Assembly: GCA_964388455.1 (NCBI GenBank) | Contig: CAYMAN010000011.1 | Span: forward strand, 8,452 to 72,451 | Reading direction: 5' to 3' | Length of the DNA stretch: 64,000 nucleotides | Source: JBBRWO01 sp964388455 | GTDB lineage: Bacteria; Actinomycetota; Coriobacteriia; Anaerosomatales; JAAXUF01 | Shown: one piece after another, positions 34,768 to 43,712 of the stretch | Position numbering within the stretch: position 1 is the stretch's first letter | Layout: every line of letters begins with the position of its first letter | Translations under genes and position numbers: made by a program | Notes under the pieces: generated by a model | Told to the model about the DNA's origin: nothing | Seen by the model: only the letters and a program-made list of their open reading frames with translations | The model's database searches: none

Positions 34768-35670
34768 GTGACGGTCATAGAGGCGGCGCCATTGCGGTTC
34801 GAGCTGAGTCGCAGCGACTGCGGGTACCCGGTTGCGCTTGCGGCCACGGAGTACGCGCCGGAACGGCTGTACGGAATCGGCGACCCCGCTGCGCTGGTAA
34901 CCGGGTTCTCTGTTGTCGGAGCTCGGAAGGCGACACCGTACGGCCTTCAGGCGGCTGACCTGTTCGCTGGGTGGGCCGCGCGGTCAGGGTACACGATCGT
35001 CTCGGGAGGTGCGATCGGTTGCGACCAGGCCGCTCATCGAGCCGCCCTGGCGAACAGAGGAAGTACCGTGGCGGTTCTTGGGTGTGGTGCGGATATCGCG
35101 TACCCACGTGGCGCCGCACGACTCCTGGATGCGATCGCGCACAACGGTGCCGTGGTCTCTGAGCATCCGTGGGGAACGCCTCCCGCAAAGTGGAGGTTTC
35201 GCACCCGCAATCGCCTGATTGCAGGACTTTCGGCAGTGCTGCTCGTGGTAGAGGCGGGGTTACCGAGCGGCACCTTTGCAACTGCGGACTACGCACTCGA
35301 CGCGGGGCGTGAGGTTCTGGTGGTGCCCGGTTCGATCTTTGCGCCGGAATGTCGTGGCGCAAATCGTCTCCTGCGACAAGGCGCACAGCCCGTGACGGAT
35401 GTGTCGGAGCTCGCAGCGGCGCTTCAGGATTGTCTCGGGCCTGCTCGCGACGCAGCGGGTGTGCAATGGACCCTTGACGGTGTCGCGCCGACGGGGGATG
35501 CCGTGTTGGCGGCTGTTCGGACCGCACATATGCGGCCGGACGACATCGCAAGAGCGCTGTCGATGGACATCGTCACGGTTGCACGGCGCATAGGGAGACT
35601 GGAGCTCGACGGACTGATCGTTCGCTTTTCCGACGGCAGATATGGCGCCACGCCGCCCCGCGCCACTTGA
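34768..35670 (+). CDS. dprA: DNA-processing protein DprA
   Basis: 300 residues. It loads RecA onto single-stranded DNA. The Rossmann-like core shows SVVGARKATPYG, IVSGGAIGCDQAAHRAAL, VLGCGADIAYP, SEHPWGTPP and RTRNRLIAGLS. A C-terminal winged-helix domain is present (~residues 230-295). The GTG at 34768 follows GAAGGAGGA at 34751-34759, one base after the comM stop. comM and dprA alone do not prove competence, since the uptake genes are not in this window. Confidence 0.95.
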   Translation: MTVIEAAPLRFELSRSDCGYPVALAATEYAPERLYGIGDPAALVTGFSVVGARKATPYGLQAADLFAGWAARSGYTIVSGGAIGCDQAAHRAALANRGSTVAVLGCGADIAYPRGAARLLDAIAHNGAVVSEHPWGTPPAKWRFRTRNRLIAGLSAVLLVVEAGLPSGTFATADYALDAGREVLVVPGSIFAPECRGANRLLRQGAQPVTDVSELAAALQDCLGPARDAAGVQWTLDGVAPTGDAVLAAVRTAHMRPDDIARALSMDIVTVARRIGRLELDGLIVRFSDGRYGATPPRAT

Positions 35671-35714
35671 TGCCCGCGATACACTGATGCGAGTCACCGC
35701 GACAGAGGAGTACC

Positions 35715-37088
35715 GTGTCACAGAGCGCCCCCCACCAGAGTCTGCCATCCGGAGCGACCGTGACGGTCATCGGGGGCGGGTTGGCCGGTAGCGAAGCCGC
35801 ATGGCAGCTGGCCGTTCGAGGCGTACAGGTGCGGCTGATAGAGATGCGTCCTGATGTGATGACGCCCGCGCACCATAGTGGTGATCTCGCGGAACTCGTG
35901 TGCTCGAACTCGCTCAAGAGCGAGGACCCTGCAACGGCAGCGGGACTACTCAAGTGCGAGCTGGAAGCACTCGGTAGTATCGTGCTGCAGGTCGCACGTG
36001 AGACCAAAGTCGCGGCGGGCACTGCGCTCGCGGTTGATCGGGGTGACTTTTCGGCTCGCCTGACACAGGTGGTGTCTTCGCATCCGCGTATCGAGGTTGT
36101 TCGTGACGAGGCCGCCACACTCCCGGACGGTCATGTGATCATCGCAACTGGACCGCTTACCAGTAGCGCGTTCGAGCCGGTCATCTCCGGACTCGTCGGC
36201 GCAGACCGCCTTGCCTTCTTCGATGCGGCGGCACCGATCATCGATGCGGAGTCCATTGATCGCAGTATCGTGTTCGCTGCCTCGCGATACGGTAAGGGAG
36301 GCGGGGCCGACTACCTGAACGCGCCGTTCACGCGCGACGAGTACGACCGCTTCTACGATGCACTGATCACGGCGCACCGCGCCACCGAGAAGGACTTCGA
36401 GCGTCGAGATCTCTTTCAGGCCTGCCAGCCGGTCGAGGAGGTGGGGCGCACCGGGCGCGACGCACTCCGTTACGGGGCACTCAAGCCGGTCGGACTGACC
36501 GACCCGCGCGACGGCGGTAGGCCATGGGCTGTCGTACAACTGCGGGCAGAGAACAGAGCATGCAATGCCTACAACCTCGTCGGGTTCCAGACCAACCTGA
36601 AGTTTGGCGAGCAAGAACGCGTGTTTCGCATGATCCCGGGTCTTGAGGAAGCAGAGTTCCTGCGCTTCGGCGTTATGCACCGCAACACCTTCATCGACTC
36701 GCCGCGACTCTTGGACAAGACGCTTGCGTTGAGGTCGCTGCCGCGCATACGTTTCGCCGGACAGATCACAGGTACTGAGGGGTACGCGGAGGCTGCCGCA
36801 TCAGGTCTGCTTGCGGCAATCAACACGTGGGCTACCCTTGTCGGCTCTGAGCCACTTGTGTTGCCGGAGACCACGGCGCTGGGCTCGCTCACCGCGTATT
36901 CGACCGATCAAACGACCAATCCGTACCAGCCTATGCACGTGAACTTCGGAATCGTCCCGCCGCTACCAGACCGGGTCAAGGGCAAAAGGGAGCGCTACGC
37001 GGCCTACTCAGCGCGGGCACAGAACAATCTTGCGCGCTGGGTACATGAACACGGTGATGCATTCGAACTCGGATCCCCCGATGCCTGA
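35715..37088 (+). CDS. trmFO: Folate-dependent tRNA-U54 methyltransferase TrmFO
   Basis: 457 residues. It uses FAD and methylene-tetrahydrofolate to make m5U54 in the tRNA T-loop. VTVIGGGLAGSEAAWQLA is the FAD-binding motif. The two functional cysteines are C63 (LVCSNSLKSED) and C237 (FQACQPVEEVGRTG). The C-terminus keeps the TNPYQPMHVNFGI family segment. The GTG start follows CAGAGGAG. The dprA-trmFO-xerC order resembles the Firmicutes arrangement. Confidence 0.96.
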   Translation: MSQSAPHQSLPSGATVTVIGGGLAGSEAAWQLAVRGVQVRLIEMRPDVMTPAHHSGDLAELVCSNSLKSEDPATAAGLLKCELEALGSIVLQVARETKVAAGTALAVDRGDFSARLTQVVSSHPRIEVVRDEAATLPDGHVIIATGPLTSSAFEPVISGLVGADRLAFFDAAAPIIDAESIDRSIVFAASRYGKGGGADYLNAPFTRDEYDRFYDALITAHRATEKDFERRDLFQACQPVEEVGRTGRDALRYGALKPVGLTDPRDGGRPWAVVQLRAENRACNAYNLVGFQTNLKFGEQERVFRMIPGLEEAEFLRFGVMHRNTFIDSPRLLDKTLALRSLPRIRFAGQITGTEGYAEAAASGLLAAINTWATLVGSEPLVLPETTALGSLTAYSTDQTTNPYQPMHVNFGIVPPLPDRVKGKRERYAAYSARAQNNLARWVHEHGDAFELGSPDA

Positions 37089-37983
37089 ACCTGAGAGCGC
37101 GCAACTGCTGGTGGATCGGTTCCTCACACAGCTTGAGGTTGAGCGTGGTGTGTCACCCAATACAGTTCGTGCGTACGCCGCCGATCTCGGCCGCTATCTT
37201 GAGTGGGCGGAAAGGTCCCGCGTCGACCCGATCTCGCTCTCCCACAGACAGATGCGCTCCTATCTTGCCGAACTCGACCAGGCGCGTTACGCACGTCGGA
37301 CTATTGCACGCAGGCTCTCGGCGATACGTACCTTCTTCGCCTTTCTGCACGCCGAGGGTACCGTGATCTCCGACCCGGCCGCAGTTCTCGCCACGCCGAA
37401 GATTCCCTCGCGTCTGCCTAGGGTGCTGCCTCTAGAAGCGGTGACAACGCTGCTTGATTCGCCGGATGCTTCGACTCCGCTGGGACTTCGCGACCGGGCA
37501 GTACTAGAGGTTCTGTACGCGACCGGCGCAAGAGTGAGTGAAGTATCCTCGCTCGAGCTGCGAGACGTGGATTTGTCACAGGGGCAGGTGACACTTATGG
37601 GCAAGGGCTCGAAAGAACGTATCGTTCCCATGCATCGAATCGCGGTGGAAGCAGTGAGAATGTACCTGCGCGAGGCGCGACCGACACTGCTCTCGGATGC
37701 GTCAGGGGACAGCCTCTTCTTGTCGGTCCGAGGTCGTCAGTACTCAGCCGATGCGATACGGCGTATGTTCAAGAGGAATATCGCACTAGTCGGTGCGGCC
37801 AGCGCATTGTCGCCACATGCGTTGAGACACAGCTTCGCGACTCATCTGCTGGATTCGGGCGCGGACCTGCGTACGGTGCAAGAGCTTCTTGGTCATGTTG
37901 CCCTCTCTACCACCCAGATTTATACTCACCTTAGTACTCAGCGTCTGCAAGACGTGCATCGCAACGCTCATCCTCGCGGCTGA
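37081..37983 (+). CDS. xerC: Tyrosine recombinase XerC/XerD type
   Basis: 300 residues. It resolves chromosome dimers at dif. An N-terminal SAM-like core-binding domain (~10-95) is followed by a catalytic domain with the complete set R151 (GARVSEVSSL), K178 (GKGSKERIVP), H246 and R249 (HALRHSFATHLL), H272 (LLGHVALS) and Y281 (TTQIYTH). The ATG at 37081 overlaps the trmFO stop by eight bases and gives the usual Xer length. An earlier start (37057) is possible. Position next to trmFO favours XerC over XerD naming. Confidence 0.9.
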   Translation: MPEPESAQLLVDRFLTQLEVERGVSPNTVRAYAADLGRYLEWAERSRVDPISLSHRQMRSYLAELDQARYARRTIARRLSAIRTFFAFLHAEGTVISDPAAVLATPKIPSRLPRVLPLEAVTTLLDSPDASTPLGLRDRAVLEVLYATGARVSEVSSLELRDVDLSQGQVTLMGKGSKERIVPMHRIAVEAVRMYLREARPTLLSDASGDSLFLSVRGRQYSADAIRRMFKRNIALVGAASALSPHALRHSFATHLLDSGADLRTVQELLGHVALSTTQIYTHLSTQRLQDVHRNAHPRG

Positions 37984-38016
37984 GCCACTTATTCAAAGCA
38001 GTTAGGGGCAATCTGC

Positions 38017-38796
38017 ATGAGATCCGACCCACGGGCGGATGTGTCCGCGCTTTGGGCTCGTTACAAGCTTGATGACGACTCGTCGGCTCGCGATGCACTC
38101 ATTCTCAACTACTCTCCGCTGGTGAAGTACGTCGCCGGCCGTCTTGCCTCGGGATTGCCCCAGTCGGTCGATACTGCTGACCTGATCAGCTACGGGATAT
38201 TCGGACTGATCGATGCGATCAAGAAGTTCGATCCGGGCCGAGAGATCAAGTTCGAGACGTACGCCATCGCGCGCATCAAGGGTGCGATCATCGACGAGCT
38301 CCGTGCTTTGGACTGGGTGCCGCGCAGTGTTCGATCACGGGCTAGGGAGATCGAGGGCAGCTACCTTGCGCTCGAGAACCAGTTCAAGCGCGTGCCCAGT
38401 GACCAAGAGGTCGCGGACCACATGGGTATCTCGCTTAAAGAGTTCCAGGGGATTCTCACGAAGCTGTCTTACACCTCGGTTGTTTCATTCGAGGAGCTGT
38501 GGGTCGGAGGGGATAAGGACGAGGGGCAGAGCGCACTTGGCTCGATCAAGGACGACTCCGCCGAGGATCCGGTTGCGATATTCGAGAGCGTCGAGATCAA
38601 AGACATCCTCGCAGGCGCCATCGAACGTCTTCCCGAGCGGGAGAAGACCGTTGTCGCACTGTATTACTACGAGGGTCTGACATTGAAAGAGATCGGTCAG
38701 GTTCTGGGTGTCACGGAGTCTCGTGTCAGCCAGTTGCACACTAAGGCCGTGCTGCGGCTGCGTGCTCGTCTGAATGCTGCCCAGGCGGCGTCCTGA
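38017..38796 (+). CDS. whiG: FliA/WhiG family RNA polymerase sigma factor
   Basis: 259-residue group 3 sigma factor. Region 2 (LILNYSPLVKYVAGRL, then DLISYGIFGLIDAIKKFD and FETYAIARIKGAIIDELR), a sigma-3 region with WVPRSVRSRAREIE and VADHMGISLKEF, and region 4 (LPEREKTVVALYYYEGLTLKEIGQVLGVTESRVSQLH) are all intact. Family members drive motility (FliA/SigD) or sporulation (WhiG) genes. No flagellar or sporulation genes are in view, so the regulon is unknown. It follows xerC by 33 bases. The anti-sigma factor FlgM is not nearby. Confidence 0.9.
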   Translation: MRSDPRADVSALWARYKLDDDSSARDALILNYSPLVKYVAGRLASGLPQSVDTADLISYGIFGLIDAIKKFDPGREIKFETYAIARIKGAIIDELRALDWVPRSVRSRAREIEGSYLALENQFKRVPSDQEVADHMGISLKEFQGILTKLSYTSVVSFEELWVGGDKDEGQSALGSIKDDSAEDPVAIFESVEIKDILAGAIERLPEREKTVVALYYYEGLTLKEIGQVLGVTESRVSQLHTKAVLRLRARLNAAQAAS

Positions 38797-38819
38797 CACT
38801 CTGTCGCGCGCACGTGGCG

Positions 38820-38869
38820 GGATGGCGTGGCTCGGCTTGCGAGTTGCATTGGTTTTGACCCCGCCATCC
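38820..38869 (+). other. Inverted repeat between the sigma factor and the receiver gene
   Basis: GGATGGCG (38820-38827) is complementary to CGCCATCC (38862-38869) across 34 bases. It could form a stem in the mRNA leader of the receiver protein. It lacks a T-run and its function is unknown. Confidence 0.3.
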
Positions 38870-38910
38870 GTCCAGTGGCACCGCACATCTCTGCGAACAA
38901 GGAGTCTGTC

Positions 38911-39492
38911 ATGCCGCAAACCGTTCTGGTCGTTGAGGACACGGATCTACTTCGACGCATGTACGTGGATCGATTGACTCAAGACGGCTACCGGGTACTT
39001 GCCGCTGCCGACGGTCTCGAGGCGCTTAACCTGATGCGCACTGACATTCCGGACTTGGTGCTTCTGGATCTCATCATGCCGATGATGAGCGGCCTTGAGG
39101 TTCTCGAGCGCAGTCAGGCAGACACACGATTGAGGGAGATCCCCGTACTCGTGTTGTCCAACCTCGGTCAAGAGGAGGACATCCGTCGCTGTATCGAACT
39201 CGGTGCGTGCGATTACCTCATCAAGAACGACGCTCGTCCGGCCGATATCGCGGCCAAAATCAAGGTCATCCTCGCTGCCAGAGTCGGCAAGGGGCACGCC
39301 ACCGCGTATCGACTCCAGATTCGCGATCGCGAGGGTGACGCCGACGGGTTTGTCGCCGCCGCCGCGTTGCCACGGCGGTTCTGGTGTCCCGCATGCGAGA
39401 TCGAACTGGCGCTGGAGTTGACGCCGCTCGAAGGTGTTCCCGGTCACTACGACGCACACCTGCTGTGCACCAGTTGCGGTCGGGACTACTGA
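38911..39492 (+). CDS. Response regulator: receiver domain fused to C-terminal zinc-ribbon-like module
   Basis: 193 residues. Residues 1-~122 are a CheY-type receiver with the acidic pair in VVEDTD, phospho-acceptor D53 (LLDLIMP), S83 and K105. The C-terminal ~50 residues contain C159-x2-C162 and C186-x2-C189, a four-cysteine zinc-ribbon arrangement, with no helix-turn-helix or enzyme domain. The output is thus probably protein or nucleic-acid binding through the Zn module. No histidine kinase is adjacent. The ATG at 38911 follows AAGGAG; the 114-base gap after the sigma factor suggests separate or attenuated expression. Confidence 0.82.
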   Translation: MPQTVLVVEDTDLLRRMYVDRLTQDGYRVLAAADGLEALNLMRTDIPDLVLLDLIMPMMSGLEVLERSQADTRLREIPVLVLSNLGQEEDIRRCIELGACDYLIKNDARPADIAAKIKVILAARVGKGHATAYRLQIRDREGDADGFVAAAALPRRFWCPACEIELALELTPLEGVPGHYDAHLLCTSCGRDY

Positions 39493-39552
39493 CGCCTTAG
39501 CGAGGAGCCGCGGCCCCTCTGACGTCTGCGAAGCGGGCTTTGCGTTAGGCGC

Positions 39553-39580
39553 TTGTCGCGACGACTCTGTCTGCTATACT
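39553..39580 (+). promoter_or_regulatory. Promoter for rpsB-tsf
   Basis: TTGTCG (39553-39558), 16-base spacer, TATACT (39575-39580) preceded by TGC (extended -10). It lies 118 bases before rpsB, leaving a long leader. Confidence 0.65.
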
Positions 39581-39625
39581 GCCAAGGCTCTTAACACACA
39601 CGGCCGTGGACTTCGGCGCGAGGTG

Positions 39626-39643
39626 TCATCGCACAAGCGGTGA
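39626..39643 (+). promoter_or_regulatory. Leader hairpin in rpsB 5' UTR
   Basis: TCATCGC-ACAA-GCGGTGA can form a 7-base-pair stem (one T-G pair) with a 4-base loop. S2 represses its own rpsB-tsf mRNA in other bacteria, so the long leader with a hairpin is a candidate control site (inference). Confidence 0.35.
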
Positions 39644-39698
39644 TCGCTGTCCGAGGGAAGAAGCGGTCGGAGGAAGAACCGAACCAGGAGGCTTTGCT

Positions 39699-40544
39699 AT
39701 GTCCGTAGTCAGCATGAAGAGTTTGCTCGAGGCCGGAGTTCACTTCGGTCACCAGACCCGCCGTTGGAACCCGAAGATGAAGCCCTACATCTTCACGGAG
39801 CGCAGCGGTATCTACATCCTCGACCTGCAGCGCACGTTGCGCGAGCTCGAGGGCGCGTACAACTTCACCCGTTCGATGTCCCAGCGTGGCGGCTCGGTGC
39901 TGTTCGTCGGCACCAAGAAGCAGGCGCAGGAGCCCATCCAGTCCGAGGCTGAGCGCTGCGGCATGCCGTACGTGAACAACCGCTGGCTCGGTGGCATGCT
40001 CACCAACTTCGTCACCATGCGTGGCCGCGTTTCTCGCATGGAGGCGCTCGAAGCCATGGAGGCCAACGGCGTCATGGCGACCCTTCCCAAGAAGGAGCAG
40101 CTGCTCCTCAAGAAGGAACTCGGCAAGCTGCAGGCCAACCTCAACGGCGTGCGTGAGATGCGTGAGCTCCCCAAGGCCATCTTCGTCGTGGACACCAAGC
40201 GCGAGGACATCGCCATCAAGGAAGCCCAGCGTCTGCGCATTCCGATCATCGGTCTGGTGGACACCAACGCCGATCCCGATGACGTCGATTACGTCATCCC
40301 GGGTAACGACGACGCGATCCGCTCCGTCGGTCTGATGTGCCGCGTCATCGCTGACGCCGTCATCGCTGGTCGCGGTGGCGTTCAGGATGAGGCCGCAGCT
40401 GCCAACGCGGAGGTCGCACCTGTTGTTGTCGCCGAGGCGCAGGTCGAGACCGTAGTGGTCGCCGAGCCGTGCGTCGAGACCGAGAGCCCTGCGGTTGCAG
40501 TGGCCGAGGTCGCTGAGGCCGCCGTGGCTCCCGCCGCCGAGTAG
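39699..40544 (+). CDS. rpsB: 30S ribosomal protein S2
   Basis: 281 residues. The S2 core (LLEAGVHFGHQTRRWNPKM, FVGTKKQAQEPI, NNRWLGGMLTNF, DTNADPDDVDYVIPGNDDA) is intact over ~225 residues, then a ~50-residue Ala/Val/Glu-rich tail follows. The ATG at 39699 has CAGGAGG at 39685-39691; an upstream in-frame start would lie in the leader hairpin. It is followed by tsf, the near-universal partner. Confidence 0.97.
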   Translation: MSVVSMKSLLEAGVHFGHQTRRWNPKMKPYIFTERSGIYILDLQRTLRELEGAYNFTRSMSQRGGSVLFVGTKKQAQEPIQSEAERCGMPYVNNRWLGGMLTNFVTMRGRVSRMEALEAMEANGVMATLPKKEQLLLKKELGKLQANLNGVREMRELPKAIFVVDTKREDIAIKEAQRLRIPIIGLVDTNADPDDVDYVIPGNDDAIRSVGLMCRVIADAVIAGRGGVQDEAAAANAEVAPVVVAEAQVETVVVAEPCVETESPAVAVAEVAEAAVAPAAE

Positions 40545-40557
40545 TATCGATTGATTT

Positions 40558-40576
40558 CGTCGCCCAGACGGCGACG
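40558..40576 (+). other. Intercistronic hairpin between rpsB and tsf
   Basis: CGTCGCC-CAGAC-GGCGACG forms a perfect 7-base-pair stem 14 bases after rpsB. It probably acts as a partial attenuator or processing site, setting the S2 to EF-Ts ratio (inference). There is no T-run. Confidence 0.4.
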
Positions 40577-40620
40577 TGGTTCGTACTGACAGACATCCTC
40601 GTATCGCAGGAGGTATTCCC

Positions 40621-41511
40621 ATGGCTGAGATCACCGCCAGCATGGTCAAGGAGCTGCGCGAGTGCACGGGCGCAGGAATGATGGAGTGTAAGAAGGCTCT
40701 GACAGAGGCCGAGGGTAACCTCGACACCGCTGTCGATATTCTGCGTACCCGCGGCCTTGCCGCGCTCGCCAAGAAGTCCGGTCGCGCCACCAACGAGGGC
40801 ACCATCGCCGCGAAGGTCTCCGACGACGGCAAGGTCGGCGTTCTCGTCGAGGTCAATTCAGAGACCGACTTCGTCGGTCGCAACGCCGAGTTCACCGGCT
40901 TCGCCGCTGAGCTGGCCGAGCACATCGTCGTGGCCGCTCCGACTGACGTCGAGAATCTGCTCACTCAGACGCTCACCGGTCGCGACATCACCGTCGAGGA
41001 GGTCTTCGGCGAGAAGGTCTCCAAGCTGGGCGAGAACATGGGTGTGGCACGATTCATCCGTGAGGAGGTCACCGGCAACGGTGCCGTCCAGACCTACATC
41101 CACGGTGGCGGCAAGATCGGCGTCATCGCTGTGTTCTCCTTCGAGAAGCCCGAGACGGCTTCTGCTCCGGAGTTCGCAACGTTTTCGCGCGACGTGGCCA
41201 TGCAGGTCGCTGCGGCCCAGCCGCTTCGTGCGACCCGCGACGAGGTTCCTGCCGACGTCATCGAGCACGAGTTGTCCATCTACAAGGCGCAGGCCGCAGA
41301 GTCCGGCAAGCCGGAGAACATCCAGGAGAAGATGGCCCAGGGCCGCCTGGAGAAGTTCTTCAAGGAGTTCGTGCTCGTCGAGCAGGCCTTCGTGAAGAAT
41401 CCCGATATCTCGGTGACGCAGTATGCGGCCGAGGTCGGCAAGTCGCTCGGTGACACGCTGACCGTCGTCGGATTCACCCGATTCGTTCTCGGCGAGACCG
41501 CTGCCGAGTAG
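40621..41511 (+). CDS. tsf: Translation elongation factor Ts
   Basis: 296 residues. It exchanges GDP for GTP on EF-Tu. The N-terminal UBA-like domain has MVKELRECTGAGMMECKKAL, the core keeps VNSETDFVGRN, and the VARFIREEVTGNGAVQTYIHGGGKIGV segment is conserved. The ATG at 40621 follows CAGGAGGTAT. Confidence 0.97.
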   Translation: MAEITASMVKELRECTGAGMMECKKALTEAEGNLDTAVDILRTRGLAALAKKSGRATNEGTIAAKVSDDGKVGVLVEVNSETDFVGRNAEFTGFAAELAEHIVVAAPTDVENLLTQTLTGRDITVEEVFGEKVSKLGENMGVARFIREEVTGNGAVQTYIHGGGKIGVIAVFSFEKPETASAPEFATFSRDVAMQVAAAQPLRATRDEVPADVIEHELSIYKAQAAESGKPENIQEKMAQGRLEKFFKEFVLVEQAFVKNPDISVTQYAAEVGKSLGDTLTVVGFTRFVLGETAAE

Positions 41512-41547
41512 GTTTGAGGATAGTCTGCGACCCACGGGTCGCCGAGT

Positions 41548-41585
41548 GCACACGGGTCGGCACCGCCACGTGCCGGCCCGTGTGC
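41548..41585 (+). terminator. Terminator-like hairpin after tsf
   Basis: A 16-base-pair stem (41548-41563 with 41570-41585; one T-G pair) with a 6-base loop follows tsf by 36 bases. The sequence after it is TGTATCCTG, not a T-tract. It likely terminates or attenuates transcription between rpsB-tsf and pyrH. Confidence 0.6.
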
Positions 41586-41641
41586 TGTATCCTGTCTGAC
41601 ACTGGGTATTCACCGAGTAGGTGATGATGAGGGGAGAGTCT

Positions 41642-42370
41642 GTGGGCGAGGGAATCCGGTTCAAACGGGTGCTGCTTAAGTTGTCCGGCGAGGCCCTGAT
41701 GGGCGATGTCGCCTATGGTATCGACCCGAAGATCCTCGATTCGCTCTCCGTGCAGATCAGGGACGTGCGCGCACTGGGCGTTGAGGTTGCCATCGTCGTC
41801 GGCGGTGGCAATATCTTCCGCGGTATCGCTGCCTCGGCAAAGGGGATGGATCGCGCGCAGGCCGACTACATCGGCATGCTTGCGACAGTCATGAACTCGC
41901 TTGCGCTTCAGGAGGCGCTCGAGCGCAACGGGGTGCACACTCGGGTCATGAGCGCCATCGATATGCAGGCCCTTGCCGAGCCCTACATTCGTCGTCGAGC
42001 GATGCGTCATCTGGAGAAGGGCCGCGTCATCATCTTCGCAGCCGGCACCGGTAATCCGTACTTCACCACCGATACCACCGCTGCTCTACGTGCACTCGAG
42101 ATCAGCGCTGAGTGCATCATGAAGGCCACCAAGGTCGACGGCATCTACGACGCCGATCCCAAGACGCATCCTGACGCCGTCAAGTTCGACGAGCTCACCT
42201 ACATCGACGTGCTCAATCGAGGACTGCAGGTCATGGACTCCACGGCGATATCGCTGTGTATGGACAACGCGCTGCCGATTCTCGTGTTCAACATGGAGAC
42301 CGAAGGAAACATCGAGCGTGCGCTCTCGGGCGTTCGCGTAGGAACCATCGTGAGAGGAGATGACCGATGA
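41642..42370 (+). CDS. pyrH: UMP kinase
   Basis: 242 residues. It phosphorylates UMP to UDP and belongs to the amino-acid-kinase fold, not the P-loop NMP kinases. It shows VLLKLSGEALMG, VVGGGNIFRG, ADYIGMLATVMN and TTDTTAALRALE. The GTG at 41642 is chosen because AGGGGAGAG lies seven bases upstream; an ATG at 41621 would place that site inside the gene. The stop overlaps frr (ATGA). pyrH-frr-uppS-cdsA-dxr-rseP is a widely conserved order. Confidence 0.94.
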   Translation: MGEGIRFKRVLLKLSGEALMGDVAYGIDPKILDSLSVQIRDVRALGVEVAIVVGGGNIFRGIAASAKGMDRAQADYIGMLATVMNSLALQEALERNGVHTRVMSAIDMQALAEPYIRRRAMRHLEKGRVIIFAAGTGNPYFTTDTTAALRALEISAECIMKATKVDGIYDADPKTHPDAVKFDELTYIDVLNRGLQVMDSTAISLCMDNALPILVFNMETEGNIERALSGVRVGTIVRGDDR

Positions 42371-42927
42371 GCACCACTGAGATTCTCGCCGACGCCGACA
42401 GTCACATGACAAAGACCGTCAAAGCCCTCGGCCATGAGTTCACCACCGTCCGGACCGGTCGCGCCAGCGGTGCGATTCTTGAGAACATCGTGGTCGACTA
42501 CTACGGGACGCCCACGCCCATCGCCAACCTTGCCGGCGTCAAGACGCCCGAGGCGCAGTTGCTCGTCATCGAGCCGTGGGACAAGTCGGTCCTTTCGGCC
42601 ATCGAGAAGGCGATACAGGCCTCAGACCTCGGTATCACGCCGAGCAACGATGGTTCGATCATCCGCCTGCCGTTCCCGCCGCTGACCGAAGAGCGCCGCA
42701 AGGAGCTCGTCAAGCTCTGCAAGCACTACTCCGAGGAAGCCAAGGTTGCCGTGCGCAACATCCGCCGCGACGCCAACGCCAAGCTCGAGCGTGCACAGAA
42801 GGCGTCGGAGATATCCGAGGACGACCAGCGTCGTGCAGAGACTGAGATTCAGAAGCTCACCGACAACCACGTCAAGGACATCGATGAGGCGCTGAAGCGC
42901 AAAGAGTCAGAAATCATGGAAGTCTAG
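42367..42927 (+). CDS. frr: Ribosome recycling factor
   Basis: 186 residues, the standard RRF length. TVRTGRASGAILENIVVDYYG and IRLPFPPLTEERRKELVK are diagnostic. It splits post-termination ribosomes together with EF-G. Translationally coupled to pyrH. Confidence 0.97.
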   Translation: MSTTEILADADSHMTKTVKALGHEFTTVRTGRASGAILENIVVDYYGTPTPIANLAGVKTPEAQLLVIEPWDKSVLSAIEKAIQASDLGITPSNDGSIIRLPFPPLTEERRKELVKLCKHYSEEAKVAVRNIRRDANAKLERAQKASEISEDDQRRAETEIQKLTDNHVKDIDEALKRKESEIMEV

Positions 42928-42932
42928 TTCCT

Positions 42933-43712
42933 GTGTCTCCCTCTGACTCGTCTCGACGAGAGTTCTTCCGTTCAAAGCGAGCATCCGCATTGCTGGGCGA
43001 GTTCGACCCCGCACGCACACCCGCGCACGTTGCCGTGATCATGGATGGCAACGGTCGCTGGGCTGCTAAGCGAGGCCTTCCGCGTCTTGCCGGACACAGC
43101 GCCGGCGCCAAGGCCGTGCGCGAGATCATCGCCGCTGCCATCGAGCTGCAAGTCTCATATCTCACGATCTACTCGTTCTCCTCGGAGAACTGGAACAGGC
43201 CTGACGATGAGGTCACGGGACTCATGAGGCTATTTGTCGAAGTGCTCGAGCGCGAGTTGAGCAACCTTAACCGCATGAACGTGAGCGTGGCGGTCATCGG
43301 ACGTCAAGAGGGATTGCCTAAGCACACGCGCGAGGCCTTCGATCGAGTCGTCGCGGCGACCGCCGACAACGACGGACTTACGCTGGTCGTTGCGCTGAAC
43401 TACGGCGCTCGCGAGGAGATCACATCCGCGGTGCGATCCATAGCGCATGACGTCGTGGAGGGAAGGCTGTCGCTCGATGACGTCACTGAGAGTCTGGTGA
43501 GCGATCGGCTCTATACCTCAGACGTTCCCGACCCAGACCTGGTCATCCGCACCAGCGGTGAGATGCGGCTTTCAAACTTCCTGCTCTGGCAGGCCGCGTA
43601 CAGCGAACTGTGGGTCACCGCCACACTCTGGCCTGACTTCTCGCGAGCCGACTTCCTGCGCGCAGTCGTGGATTATCAGCATCGTGACCGCAGGTTCGGG
43701 GGCACTGGGTGA
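42933..43712 (+). CDS. uppS: Undecaprenyl diphosphate synthase
   Basis: 259-residue cis-prenyltransferase making the C55 carrier lipid for peptidoglycan. HVAVIMDGNGRWAAKRGLPR carries the catalytic aspartate and the NGRW box. SSENWNRP and DLVIRTSGEMRLSNFLLWQ are the other family motifs. The GTG at 42933 lies five bases after frr but without a clear ribosome site, so the first ~25 residues are less certain. The stop overlaps the cdsA GTG. Confidence 0.94.
   Translation: MSPSDSSRREFFRSKRASALLGEFDPARTPAHVAVIMDGNGRWAAKRGLPRLAGHSAGAKAVREIIAAAIELQVSYLTIYSFSSENWNRPDDEVTGLMRLFVEVLERELSNLNRMNVSVAVIGRQEGLPKHTREAFDRVVAATADNDGLTLVVALNYGAREEITSAVRSIAHDVVEGRLSLDDVTESLVSDRLYTSDVPDPDLVIRTSGEMRLSNFLLWQAAYSELWVTATLWPDFSRADFLRAVVDYQHRDRRFGGTG

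Noticed and set aside
33279..35670. comM-dprA as proof of a competence locus
   Set aside because: Both genes are widespread in non-competent bacteria, and no DNA-uptake genes lie in the window.
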